Assembly (NCBI GenBank): GCA_030549335.1
Contig: CM060194.1
Coordinates: 69,848,077-69,912,076, forward strand
Source: Pontederia crassipes
Taxonomy: Eukaryota; Streptophyta; Magnoliopsida; Commelinales; Pontederiaceae
DNA length: 64,000 nt
Direction of reading: 5' to 3'
Part shown: positions 11,956 to 24,336 of the stretch, piece by piece
Position numbering within the stretch: the stretch's first letter is position 1
Layout of the letters: every line of letters starts with the position of its first letter
Translations under genes and position numbers: made by a program
Notes under the pieces: model-generated
Seen by the model: only the letters and a program-made list of their open reading frames with translations
Told to the model about the DNA's origin: nothing
The model's database searches: none

Positions 11956-12147
11956 ATTGCAAAGGAAATCCTGAGCAAGGAAAAAAAGAAAGTATTCAGA
12001 TCAGATGCATTTTCAGGGAAAAAAAAGTAAAAATTCTTCGATTCGGTAGAAAGGAAAAACGTGTGGTGCATGCATCAGCAGTCACTGCTTCGACAACCAT
12101 ACAAAATTCTCAAGCTGCTACCAATATTTCAGAGGAAAAAGGAAAAG

Positions 12148-12251
12148 AAAAAAAAAAGCGAAGAAGCTCTAAATGATAACACCTGCTCCTGCCATCTCAT
12201 GCTGCATCGAAAAAAAAAAAAGCGAAGAAGCTCTAAATGATAACACCTGCT
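12148..12251. repeat. Direct duplication separated by about 33 bp
   Basis: A 31-bp block (GCGAAGAAGCTCTAAATGAT onwards), preceded by an A-run, occurs at 12157-12187 and again at 12221-12251. This is probably a small local duplication. Confidence 0.8.
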
Positions 12252-12495
12252 CACATCTCTCTGTTGTTGATTCCTTTTAATCTCCAGGCGTTTAAATTTA
12301 TTAACATCTAACTAATCAGAGGATAAAGATAACCCACTTGTTAACTTTATCTTCTAATTTAGAACATAAACATAACCACTGTCAACTTTCAATACCCTGC
12401 TGATAGTTTAATTTTGCTTAGTTGCTTTAAGTTTGGGAGACATGCAGCATGTGTTAGGAGAGGTATCCCACCACCTTTTCTCGCTCGGATTTTTT

Positions 12496-12496
<1 letters not shown>

Positions 12497-12538
<42 letters not shown>
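12497..12538. repeat. (CT)21 microsatellite
   Basis: An uninterrupted run of CT dinucleotides directly precedes a GC-richer block of about 470 bp. Confidence 0.95.
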
Positions 12539-12541
<3 letters not shown>

Positions 12542-15103
12542 AAAATGATGGGGATGAGTGAGGGGTGGACAGCGATTTACGTCTCATCGTTTCCCACTAC
12601 CAGTTACAAGCACCAAACAGAGAATCTTGGTCCCTGTGAACTCAACTTCGACAGTGATGGATCGGCCTCGACACTGGGCGCGTAGCTCAACCCGGCATCA
12701 TTGAGTGGCACGGCCACCTTCAAGCTGTCGGCCCGTCGAGCTCCTCCACGGTGCCCACTGGGTCCTGCAACAACGTGCTGTGAGCCTGCATGATGAGGAG
12801 ACGTATAGACGTGCTTGCTTGTTCCATGTACGAGATGAGCGGTTTTGGGTATCAGTCAAAATGCTGCTGCGTGCCTTTTCCGATCTACCAAATGCCTCAA
12901 CAGCGATGTGACGACAGCGCGTCAAGCGGGTTGATGAGCCGTCGACATCGCCGGGATGTTTATCTGGTCACGGGGACTGCAAATGCTTTTAGATCACAAC
13001 CGGAGAAAAAGTGATCCCCCGTGATGGTTTTTATATATGTTGTGTTGCATGGATGGGAAGTCAAAATGCTGATCCATCTCAGCGGAAGAAAGGAACCTGA
13101 CCTCTTGTATTGCTGAATGCAATGGCATCTCGTTGGGCATTGCAGAGATCATTTGCAATTCATGGAATCGGATGATTGCATGATTATAAAAGTTTGTGAA
13201 ACTCATAAATTTATGCTTAATTTATTGGGTATTTGAGGGACAAGATACATGTGTTAAAACTTTTATCATATAATTATCAATATCAAGCTGTATTCTTTTT
13301 ACTCTCTGTTATGTAAACTGGTTACAACGTTCAGTTTTCATGGGGGTTTGTGCTCTGTGTTTAGGAAAAAACGTCACTTGCAAGTTGGAACAAGCAAGCA
13401 AGCTTAGACAAGAGGACCAACCGGTCATAAAATTCAAAGATATATGTAAAGGTAGAATCAATATTGAGGACTGGACAAGTGTCCGTCTCATATTGAACCA
13501 AATGGGTCGAATAATAATAAAATATTATATTAATTATGATATATTAAATTAAACTATGATATTTTGGTTATATACTTATATTAACGATGTCAAAATATAA
13601 TTATACAAAAGATAAAATAAAAAATATAAATTTAATAAAATAAATTTTAAAGTTTCGTATTAAAATGGAAATAAGAATTGTGCGAAGAAAAAAATGATAT
13701 ATATATAAACCACCATTAGATCATGATCTATCACAACTAAGCACTTATTTGTAAAATGATATTTATTTGTAAATTGTCTAATCACGACCCACAGCGGTTC
13801 ATATCTATGGATCACTTTTTGTCCGCATAGTCTTTATCCCCTATTAAAATTAGTACACACTTAAGAAATTCAAATATTATTGAATTTGATTATTATCTTT
13901 AAATTTCTACTGCTTAAACTTTTTATATTTCATATCTTTGTCTTTTTTATATTTCATATCTTTGTCTTTTTTATGTAAGACAGAACAAATAAATAAAATT
14001 TTCCAAAATATCATTATAAAATTATATATTCTATAATAAATATATAGTATAATTAGTATTTAACTCTTAAATTTTAACTTATTACATACTAAATTAAAGA
14101 AAATTTAAATTTGTGTATATAATATTATACTATATTATGTATATTATAGTATAACAAATAAGTTTGCACCATTCATCCATAACTAATTTATCTAATATGA
14201 TATAATATAACAATTATAGAGGCTAATGTGCATGTATATCACCCCTTTTTACACGTGTAGAGTGCTTATTTATTTAACTATTATAATTCATGACTAATTT
14301 AATTATATATTTTTAAATGAAATAATATATATTTATTTGAATAATTTGATAATAAAAATGTATTACAACCGTTGAATAGTTATATTTGTTAAGATGACTT
14401 GATGGTGACTATCAAATAATTTGATGATCTTGATTTTAATCACCTTTATTATTTAACATATACTTTAAATTAACATATAATTATTTTATTCAATTTAATA
14501 AGTAAAAATTAGTGCTCTACATCCGTTCTACGTCAAATGCTTTACATATATATTTTTTCATAATTATATATTTAATTTATATTATAATCTAACAATTTGA
14601 ATGAAATCATAATCCATAAGTTAAAATTGAAAGCTTAATAAATTTTAGACTAAATGAAAAAAAAGAGCAAGAGTACAAAGATAATCCACGTTAATAATAA
14701 TAGCAAAGTGAGAATAAAATGATAAGTATTAATCAAGAAGAGGACTAAAGAGCCAATATGATTATTTATGAAAAAAGTTCATATGGGAAAAGTCCAATCT
14801 TTAAATATTTTTCAAATTTATAATAACACATTTTATCAAATAATATCTTAACATAAAAAATTAATAAAAAAATTTGGCTGGTCCAAAAATGTGATTCAAC
14901 TTGGTTTCTGATAGGTCGTGTTGTTGGCCCATGGACGATCTATCGAGCCAGTTCGGTCCAGACAACATTGGGTAGAACGAATGAATAGTTCAATTGAAAA
15001 GTGACCATACATTATGCATATCTCCATGAACGTATAGAATAAAAGTACTATATAGGAAGAACTTCAATATTGTTAACGAGGGTTGCAGAAAAATAATGCA
15101 ACA
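12539..15103. other. GC-richer block, then AT-rich spacer
   Basis: The block 12547-13014 has gene-like base composition and several overlapping short frames on both strands, but none matches a family I know and there is no clear exon structure; it may be an old gene or transposon fragment. From 13200 to 15100 the sequence is very AT-rich. It includes a 26-bp unit repeated twice in tandem at about 13920-13972 (TATATTTCATATCTTTGTC). No gene is seen. Confidence 0.4.
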
Positions 15104-18100
15104 CTATGTGGGTGACTTCTCAATCATTTTTCTTTCCTTAACAATATCTTTAATTTGATCAGATGAGAAAACGGCGGCGTTGCTATCAAAGTTGGCCTCA
15201 TCCAATTGCCTGTGCAGCTGAAAAACAGAAAAGAAAGAATTGAGTAGAAGTATCAACCAACCTTATGAGAACGTTGATGGGACCAGAATCCACAAACGTT
15301 ATCTCAACGATCCTTGGGGTTGGTACGATGACATGCTATGAAACGAGGCAAACACAGGAAGCAAGGTCTAGCTGCACCTATCTAATCATCACATGCATGA
15401 GAATCATTCGATTATATAATGTCTTACAAGAACTGACACCTATCATAAGTAGAGATTAATGCATATAAATATAAATGAGAGAGACAGATAAGCTAGCGTA
15501 CCAATTCAAGAATTGTAGATTGGTCATCTGGATTATACTTTCGCATTTGTTTAAGCATCTCCAATTGCTGACAAGTGTTCTTTTTCAGTAAACTGAGGCT
15601 CTGCTACACATATTTCATGGATGGAATGACTCAATAAAACGTACCTGCTCTTGAAGTTTATGTTGACCCAGCATTTTTTCTTCAAATTCATCATGCTCAA
15701 GCTCAGCCTCATCAATTGTCAACTCTTCCCTATCATTTTACATCATATAGTAGAGATGAAAGTAGTTAATGGATTTTGGGCAAATAAAAGATGTTTAAAA
15801 CAAACATAAAATTATCCTTCTAAATAAAAGGTGAATACTGGTACACAACTTTGTATTCCTTTTGACATAGTGATATTTTCTGAAGACAAATAATCCATGG
15901 AGGGGTGTCAAAATTCACAGTAAAGGGCAACATAAAATTCTGAAAATGGAGAAATTGGAGGCTTTCTGGGCACTTTTGATTTTTTTTTGAGGATCTTAAC
16001 ACACGAAGATAGATGTCTTTGTAATATGAACCACATAATTATATTTATTCTGGTTAATTCAAATTATGTAATTCAGTTGCCCTGTTCAACTGTCAAATTC
16101 ATAAAGCATAATAAAGGCAAGTAGTGCAAATAAATTTGAGAAATAAAAAATCAAATAAACTGAAGAAAAGCTGTATGTAAAAGTGGAAGAATCTTGGGAA
16201 GTTTTCATACTTTGCGACAAATCGATAAAATTGAACCATCAAGTCCATGTCATTCTCATACACTGCATTCACCTTTCCCAAGCAAGCAATCCCAAATCTT
16301 GGATCTGTTGCACATTGAACTTACATATGTTATAAAAATTTGCTAATGTAATTTGCCAAAGTTATGTTAACCCGATAGAAGTGTAAAAAAGAGTATCTTT
16401 ATGGAAAAAATACCCATCTTTCTGCAATAGAAATATTACTATTCAAGAGCATCTTCGGATTATGGCTGTTTTTTTTGTTTGATTGGCGCATGCTATGTAA
16501 ACTAACATTCACATATTAATCAAATGACCTGGAATTGGATGATTACCACCTTGCTAGTCATCCTTTCCATTCTAAGAGAAAAACATCTTCAGATTATAAT
16601 TTGTTTTGAAATTATCATCAACATAAGCATCACGAGAGCCAATAGCATGTACACAATATCCCCATGTATTGTAATTAGCACTTCTAGTGAAAGACTAAAT
16701 GTCATGCTACTCCCGAAAATAGTGTCTAACATGCAGATTTATGAAAGTTTTAGCAAACAACATGATGCATGGACAAGAAATCTGATCATTTGTCAAATTT
16801 TGAAATGCACTAAGAAACATAATTACCTGTCCCAAAAATGAGTTGTGTATTGGTCATATGAATATCTACATGGATCAATTATACTAAAGGTACTTTAAAA
16901 AATTTCGAATAAAGGTTCTACATGTGAAGTTAGAGCGGAATGGCGTCGTATGATCCATGTAGCCGACCCCACCTAGTGGGATAAGGCTTTGTTGTTGTTG
17001 TTGTTCTACATGTGAAGTTATGAGCTTAACCTTAATGTAATACACATTAGAGAATAGTACATCACCTATTCCCATTTCCACAAAGATTTCCTCTTGGATC
17101 GCCGTGGTTACAGCAACTGCCTCCTGACAAAGTAATAATTCTCTCAATATGATGAAATAGTCCTAAGTCACATGCTTTTGATTTCTTCTTGTACTTCATA
17201 TAGTGTATCACCAAGAAATAATAACAAGGATGTTCACAATTATCAGCCACATTAAATGTGAAAAAGTTCATAAGCTTCTATGCGTATAGTGCATTCCCAA
17301 CCTAACCATGTGTATATGATGGCAATATGCAAAAACTGAAAAAATAATATGCAAGATTCTTGAAAGGTAACATATGCAAGTTCAAAATAAGAATACTGGT
17401 CTGAACTTTAAACATATCACTGTCAGGAATTCTAGCTTTCTGCAATTAATCATACTCTGCTATGGAGAGAATCAATTAAATAAATAGATTTCAGACTTAA
17501 TCAGTTCTTTTGTGCAAATAGGCCAAGGTTGCTTTTCTATATTAGTAGACTGATATATGTTATCATAAAAAAGAATTGGGGGATTAACGAACTTCCTCAT
17601 AACTGTAAAAAGCTATTTTATAAGAGTATGGGTAAGGTACCAGTAAATGTGTGAGATATATATGTCCTAAAATCTAGGGTACAAGCGCACAATACATATT
17701 ATAAAAGAATAATGAATAAGCATCAGAATTCAAGATTTCATGAAACAAGACAATCTTTTTAGAAGGTCATGACATAAGACAGTAGAGAACAAGTAAAGAA
17801 AATAATGGTTTATCACAAAATAGAGCAATTACACAAGATTGACCACAACTTAACTTTTTTAGATTGTCCCTTTACGTAAAGAAATTGGTATGTATTGTAA
17901 TGAGTACACAACAAGTACCAGGTACACGAAGGGATATACCCATGCTGGTAAAAGACAGTATAACTGACAACTTGAGGGATCATCCAGAGTGTCTGGATAG
18001 TGGATGTTTAACATAAAAGTCATAGCAAGTAATATAAATGCAATGCTGATCAAATTGAATATTCATTTAGTTTATTTTTTTCTTCTACAATTTTATCACT

Positions 18101-19739
18101 CAAATATTCTAACTTGAGATACTAGGTATAGATAAGCAGTAAAACTAAAAAAATATATGGTTATTTACATATTTTATTATAAATGAAAATTCACAAGTGC
18201 TGAATCTTATGACCTAAAGTTCATTTTATAAGTTTTAATCTGAATCATTGATCTGAAGTCAGTATCAGTAGATGAAATGATAGAGCATTTGAAGAAAAAA
18301 CATTTGATTTAAAAATAAGTAAAATTCTTTGAGACATTCTCAAAAGTAGCTCACAAAAATAGATCTAATTAATAAGCTCAAACGTGCATTTGTCAACTTA
18401 GATTGGATATTTTCAATTCAAGGTGCTTATGATCTTTGAAACTAGAAGATGCCTATCTGAACGTGAATAATGAATATGGATCATTATTACTGTAATTAGC
18501 TATCGTTGGCAGGGAGATATGATCTAGATGGATCATATGCAAATTTTCTTTTTCATTCTTTTTCTTTTTGAATTTGATTTGAGCGGACTTGGTTATGGAT
18601 ACAATTGAACAAAGCAATCCTAGATGTACTAATTATGGGTGCTTGAAAGGCCATCCATTATGTTAGTATTCCTTGGTTATAAAGTGCAATAGCACATTAT
18701 TTGTGCAATCCTATGTACTGACCAAGTGATTGAAATGTCCTTTTTAACAGTATCCACAATTTTGGGTGGACACAGGGTACACAGTTTTTTTTTTAAAGTT
18801 GCCACTGTGACAAGTGCTCCAAATATACTCTGAGCTATGCTAATGTTTCCTCAATGCTTCCTTTATACGTCGTGATCATTACTTATAACAGATATCCTTC
18901 TGGAGTTGATTCTATCCACAATAAATGCATCCTATTTCCAAGTCAATTTTTAAAGATCCCTCTTCTACCATATTAGACTGTCAATTTGCTACCAGAAAAA
19001 ATAATGTTGCATATGACTATGTGCGTTGTGTCCATTGTAGATCCACTGGTTGGCACCATGAACTTGGATTTAATTAGTTTGGAACTTCTTCATACATTCA
19101 TAAGCATATCGCAGTACCAATGATTCAAAAACTTGAATCCTCCAAAATTAAATACAACTTTAGTGTACCTTATTGGTTCGACCTTCTAGGAAGATTTTTA
19201 ATCTAATTAAGTTGGATTAAGGCAATTGCAATGTTTTTGAAACCTAGTAACCTCATAATTGAACCGGTGTTTTACTCATGCACACTAATCGTAAACTAAA
19301 ATAATTAAACACCTAAATTGCCCTACTTGCAATATACTATCAACTACAAGGTCAAAACCCACCAACAAAGAGCAACGTAAACCATCATAATCACCCAATA
19401 ATAACAACACACTTTCTAGGTCTAAAAAATTATAAGATGCGAAAGAAACTGATCAAGTGCGAAGAAGCCCAAAAGGACGCCTAAAGATAGCCACCTGCTT
19501 GTCCCTCACGGCTTCAGCGATTCGGATCTTGACATCTGAATACGAGATGAAATAAGAAACACCATAATCTGACAAGCAAAATGTCAAGAAATTGGGGGAG
19601 GGCGCGGAGACGAGCTCTCACCGGGTTGGGAGGTGAGGGCATCAAAGCGGGCGAAGAGGAGTAGGAGTTGGTCCCGGGAGAGCATCCCCGAACTCTGGAT
19701 AGCGCTCGTCGGCGGCTGCGCGCTGGAATTTGTCGACAT
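15104..19739 (-). CDS. Conserved plant protein of unknown function, 191 aa
   Basis: Seven exons join in phase: 19739-19622, 19535-19495, 17123-17066, 16304-16211, 15729-15645, 15567-15502 and 15217-15104, all with GT-AG introns. The protein begins MSTNSSAQPPTSAIQSSG. It continues with a leucine-rich segment (LSRDQLLLLFARFDALTSQP), then EAVAVTTAIQEEIFVEMGID, then DPRFGIACLGKVNAVYENDM, an acidic helical stretch (EEAELEHDEFEEKML type) and a Gln-rich coiled-coil-like helix to the end. No signal peptide or membrane segment is visible, so a soluble cytosolic or nuclear protein is likely. I recognise the sequence as a conserved, uncharacterised plant family but know no established activity. Intron 2 is 2.4 kb; intron 3 holds an RTE tail. 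An upstream in-frame ATG is not available, so the start is secure. Confidence 0.85.
16933..17002 (+). mobile_element. Minimal RTE LINE tail (70 bp)
   Basis: Only the last 70 bp of the element are present: the AGAGCGGAATGGCGTCGTAT core, the VADP-encoding segment and TTG repeats. They lie between direct repeats GTTCTACATGTGAAGTTA (16915-16932 and 17003-17020). It is in intron 3 of the minus-strand 191-aa gene, in antisense orientation to it. Confidence 0.9.
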
Positions 19740-19910
19740 CGCCGGCGACGAGAGTTATCCCGGCGATCAATATGAGCGATGACAAAGCAGGAGGAGAAAT
19801 TAAATCCGGTTCGCTTTTTATGGGTGGCATTTTTAGTGGTTGGATTACATAACGGTAAACAATCAGTTTGGGCCGGATAAGTGGGCCGGGTTAAACCATG
19901 TGTGTCTATG
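19740..19910 (-). promoter_or_regulatory. Short upstream region of the 191-aa gene
   Basis: Only about 170 bp separate the start codon at 19739 from recognisable LINE coding sequence at about 19911. The 5' untranslated region and core promoter must lie here, or the promoter extends into the LINE. No clear TATA box was seen. Confidence 0.35.
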
Positions 19911-22599
19911 TAACTCATCACTCATCAGCCACGCTTTGATTATGTCATATTTTTTCCCCTCAACTATGGTTTTATCATTCCTAAGAAAAAGAATCCTAAG
20001 AATGTTATCGACTACAAGCCAATCTCATTATGTAATATTCTATATAGGTTGCTTACAAAAATATCAGCTAACCGACTAAGACCTACATTAGAGCACCTTA
20101 TCGATCAGAACCAGTTAGCTTTTGTGCATGGCAGACAAATTCAAGACAATATAATGATCACCCAGAAAACTGTCCACTCTCTTAATAATGGTAGTAGAAA
20201 ATTTATGTTCATTAAGGCTGATATGGATAAGGTGTTTGATCGCATCTCTTGGTCTTCGGTTAACAAAATTCTCACTCTTATGAATTCTTCCTTAGCGTTT
20301 ATTAAATGGATTGACACATGCATTCATTCTCCCATCTTTATGTGTGTCATAAATGGAAAGAATTCTGAGACATTCCTCCCCTATCGTGGAATTTGTCAAG
20401 GTGACCCAATTTCGCTTTATATCTTTATTATTGTCAGTCAAGTTTTCTCCTCTCTCATGAGCACTTATAAATTTATTGGAAAAATTATTCCGTTCAGTAT
20501 CCAGCAGTTTACCCTAACACATTTACTGTTCGCTGATGATGTATTAATTTGTCTCAAGGCAACAAAAAAGAACTGTAAGAACATTAAAAAGGTCTTTCAA
20601 GTTTACAAATATTTTACTGGGCAGAAAGTTAACACTCAGAAATCTGAACTCTACCTTCCAAAGTTAAACACTAGGCGTAAGAATGTGCTCAAAGATACTC
20701 TTAACTTTAAGCTGGGACAATTCTCCTTTTTATATCTTGGAACCCTTATTTCTCTCGCTAAACTTACAATCCGGAACCAACATTTGATTATTGAGAAGTT
20801 TACCACCAGGCTCATGGAGTCGGAGGATTCTTAATCAAACTGGCCGCACCACTCTAATCAAATTTATATTATTTGCAATCTCAACCCATTGGCTTAGCAC
20901 CACTTGTCTTGCAAGTGGCACCATTGAATCTCTCGATAAGCATTTCAGATCCTTCCTTTAGAACTCTGTGCCTAATCATCGTACCTCACACCTTATTAAT
21001 TGGCAAACTGCCCAGCTTCCTAAGGCACACGGTGGTATGGGGATCAAGAATCTCCAAGCGGTGCAGACCTCTTTTATGGCCTAACGTGTTTTTTTATTAT
21101 TAAACCAGAGCAATAATCAGTGGGTTCAACTTTTTAATGCTAAGTATGAACGTTTCAGTCTTTGGAACATGCCCTCTCATAATCCAAAATCCTCTTCTAT
21201 CTGGCGCAGAATCATGCATTCTACCTTAGATTTTCGCCTTGGATTCCAAAAGCAAATTGGTACTGGTAAGAAAACATCACTCCTATCTGACCCTTGGATC
21301 TGTCAGGACCCCTTCAGTAAATGGCCTACTTACATTAATACTTCGCAGCCTCTTGACAGTCTACTAGTGAGTGACTTGATCGAAAATGAAAATTGGAATG
21401 ACAACTTACTCGATACTCTTTTCGGCCCTGATCTATGTGTTATGACTAAGTGCATTTATATTTTGTCTGTAGCCTATGATGACGCGTGGGTTTGGACGAC
21501 TGATATCCATGAATGTGCCAATACGAAATCAGTATATGGTTTTGTCTGCCGTCATACTTTGCCGACCATCTCCAGTAGAGGGCGTGCTTGGACTAAGATT
21601 TGGAAGATTTCGATTGCTCCCAAAATTTATATCTTTCTCTGGAAGCTTTTTCATAACAAATTATCGACCCTTGATAGTGTTCTCCGCTTTAACAACACAA
21701 TTAATCGCTTTTGCTCAATTTGTGGCATTGCTCTTGAAACAAACTCCCATTTATTTTTTTCATTGCTCCTTCGCCCAGCAACTCTGAGAACTATTCCAAC
21801 AACAACTTAACATTTCCTTTCAATTTGTTGATTCCTGGTACCTTGGTTCTTGGGTTGACGAAGGTGCTAGAATGAATAAGCAGTCACTTTCTGTCATGCA
21901 TTCTCTCTTCTCTTATTGTCTTTGGGAGTTTGGAACTTAAGAAATGTTGCGCACTTCAGATCCAAGCGCGCAATTGTGAAGATGGTGTGGGAGAAAGCAT
22001 TGTCCGGCTTCCATGACTTTACTAACTCTCACACACCTGAGACAATTTATTCGCACCCCCAAGGCCCTTTTCGGGCCCCGTGGGAGGTCCCTTCCCTCCT
22101 GGTTGCTACTCCAATCAGATGGATCCTTTCCCGTTGGGGGCGGAATGGGAGGCTATGGTTTCATTTTACTCTCTCACAGTGGTTCTCTTGTTTTTGCAGT
22201 CGCATCAAGGATTCTTGCTAAGACTGTGCTGGAGATTGAAGCCCGTGGAATGCTAGATGGTCTGAAGGAGTGTGCCCGCAGGTCGCTGACCCATATCCTT
22301 ATTTACTCGGACTCCTTATCAATGAGCAACATTCTATTGCAAAAGGCAAAATACCCTTGGAACATAAAAGGAATTATACACGACATTTGACATCTGCTTA
22401 GCCAGGTGCAGCCTGATGTTGTCAAGCACTATCCTAGGAACAGGAACAGGCTGCATATTATCTCGCTTTATTTGGCCGCACTAATCATAGCAACACTTTT
22501 TGTTAGACTGTCTCCTTCCGGGATTGATTCATATTTTGTATGAAGATTCCAACGGAGCAATTACTTAATGAATACATAATCTTTTTGCAAAAAAAAAAA
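19911..22599 (+). mobile_element. 5'-truncated L1-type LINE with poly(A) tail
   Basis: The element starts inside the reverse transcriptase domain, continues through a zinc-binding reverse-transcriptase-associated region (near 21600-21780) and an RNase H domain, and ends in an A-run at 22589-22599. This order and the poly(A) end define an L1-type element. No convincing target duplication was found at its ends. It is inserted just upstream of the minus-strand 191-aa gene. Confidence 0.85.
19974..22390 (+). pseudogene. L1 LINE ORF2 remnant (reverse transcriptase, RNase H)
   Basis: Reading begins with the RT motif IPKKKNPKNVIDYKPISLCN near 19974. It stays open in 20049-20834 with the GICQGDPISLYIF palm segment and the catalytic FADD motif at about 20529-20540. 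After 20834 the frame is broken several times by stops and shifts. The pieces 21169-21810 (zf-RVT-like, with WKLFHNKL) and 22013-22390 (RNase H-like, with IEARGMLDGLKEC and IYSDSLSMSNIL) lie in different frames. The endonuclease half is missing. It cannot make a full protein. Confidence 0.85.
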
Positions 22600-22778
22600 G
22601 GTTTCCATTTTCCAATGTGGTCACATTTCATTTATTTTTACATGAGAAAATACCATTCTTAAATTTAATTAAGAAATTACTCATCATATATTTTTTTTTA
22701 GATAAATACTAGAGAAGGTAGAATTACTCTTGCTCAATTTGTGGTCCACCAGGGTCCAATAACTCTCCTCCCTCGTTG

Positions 22779-23147
22779 TTTTTTTTTTCAAAAGACGAGT
22801 GATGTATTAATCAAGGTGTCCAAAACGGTCACGATACAAAATGTTGTGCATACCTGGCGGAAGATTTACATTTCAAAGCATATCATTGGATCTGCCTAGC
22901 TTAACAAGATAATCAATAGCTTGATTAGAGGTTCTAAAGTAACGTATACATTTTGTATGCTAAAAAAATAGTAAAAGGTTGTGAATTTCCACCATGAGTA
23001 ACCAGATTCTCCGTATATCCAACGATAATGCCGATTAAGATTGAGGAGTCTGATTTGAGTATTATATTTTGAATGCCAAACTGACGGCAAACGCTAAGAC
23101 CAGAAAGGGCATCATAAGCTTCGAGCTTAAGCTTGAAGAACATATGT
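22779..23147 (-). mobile_element. LINE 3'-end fragment with RNase H remnant
   Basis: On the minus strand the piece 23142-22965 reads KLEAYDALSGLSVCRQFGIQ and then IILKSDSSILIGII, the core of a LINE-type RNase H domain. It runs down to a poly(A) tail seen as a T-run at 22779-22788. It is opposite in orientation to the neighbouring L1 and is cut at its 5' side by the foldback element starting at 23148. Confidence 0.65.
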
Positions 23148-24336
23148 GGTAAATTACACGAATAGTCTCTCAACTTTGAGTCGATTTCCAATTGGTCCTC
23201 CAACTTTAATTTGTAATCAGAATGTCCATCATCTTTTATTTTCTTGCACGATTAATCCATCTTGACCAGTGATAGTGGATTTCCCAGTTACCTTGCATAC
23301 GTGGCTAACACGTGAGCCATTTCTCTCTAATCCATGTTTTAAGTCATCCATGTCATTTAACGCTTCAAACCAGGTAAATTACACGAATCGTCCTCCAACT
23401 TTGAATCGATTTCTAAACAGTCCCTCAACTTTAATATTATTGCATGATTCATCCATTTGACCGGTAAGAAACAGTCTTCCGATTACCTTGCAACGTGGAA
23501 TAATAAAATATAATAAAAAAAATTTATCTAGCTAACATCACACAATAAAAAATATTATAAAAATTTCAGAATGCTGACGAGCTGGCAGAGAAGGGGTGTC
23601 GGCCCCCCTGTCCAAGCTCGCCCTTTGGCGAGCTGGCATAGGGGCGTCGCCCCCCCTCTCCAAGCTCGTCCACTAGCGAGCCTCGCACAAGGGGCGCTAA
23701 CGCCTCCTCGCGAGTTCGTTGATGCTCCTATCATTTTTATTTTTTATAATTTCTCAACTTTGAGTTGTTTAGTATCGTCAATGAGTTCACGATGGGGTGT
23801 TGGTGCATCCCTCGTGCGAAGTTTGCTAGTGGGCGAGCTTGGAGAGGAGGGTCGATGCCCCCTATGCTAACTCGCCAAAGGGCGAGCTTGGAGAGGGGGG
23901 CCGACACCCCTCTACCAGCTCATTCGTATTTTTAATTTTTTATAATATTTTTTATTATGTGATGTCAGCTAGTTAAATTTTTTTATTATATTTTATTATG
24001 CCACGTCGCAAGATAATCGAGAGACTATTTTTTACCGGTCAAGTGGATGAATCGTGCAATAATATCAAAGTTGGGGGACTGTTTAGAAATCGACTCAAAG
24101 TGGAGGGACGATTCATGTAATTTACCTGATTTGGAGCATTAAATAATGTGGATGAGAGAGAAACGACTCATGCGTCAGCCACGTGTGCAAGACAATCGAG
24201 AAAACTCACTATCACCGATCAAGAGGATTAATCTTGCAAGAAAATAAAAAATGAGGAACGTTCTAACTATAAATTAAAATTGAGAAATCAATTAGAAATC
24301 GACTCAAAATTAAGAGGTTATTCGTGTAATTTATCC
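23148..24336. mobile_element. Foldback element: 1.2-kb nested inverted repeat
   Basis: The left arm from 23148 (GGTAAATTACACGAATAGTC) matches the reverse complement of the right arm ending at 24336 along nearly its whole length, leaving only a short loop near 23735-23765; arms are about 580-590 bp with scattered mismatches. Each arm contains a second copy of the same end sequence about 225 bp inside (23373 on the left, 24131 on the right), so one element of the family seems nested in another. The inner part is GC-rich with repeated GAGCTGGCA and AAGCTCG motifs around short C/G runs. No coding frame is credible and no target duplication was identified. Confidence 0.85.

Larger units (their letters stand above)
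6756..12177 (+). pseudogene. Possible exons of an unrecognised, interrupted gene
   Basis: Several plus-strand pieces look exon-like. One is 6756-6805 (ATG, reading MATGEELYEFHCNIKN), with a donor, joined in phase to 6883-6977 (VKKSGCNLTAVVDCGGIL and more). Others are 9365-9751, a long open frame once the inserted retroposon is removed (includes KSMDLEIAALHCDAPSVHLH), a short piece 10146-10197 (LQNFKDFQRAEDILS), and 11956-12177, a Lys/Arg-rich frame ending in stops (KILRFGRKEK). The phases of exon 2 and the 9365 piece do not match directly, so an exon is missing or the gene is dead. The retroposon at 9400-9612 brings a stop into the open frame. I do not recognise the protein. It may be a pseudogene or a fast-evolving gene. 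Confidence 0.3.

Noticed and set aside
12494..12685. Frame beginning with Leu/Ser repeats
   Set aside because: Its start is translated CT microsatellite and the remainder matches nothing recognisable.
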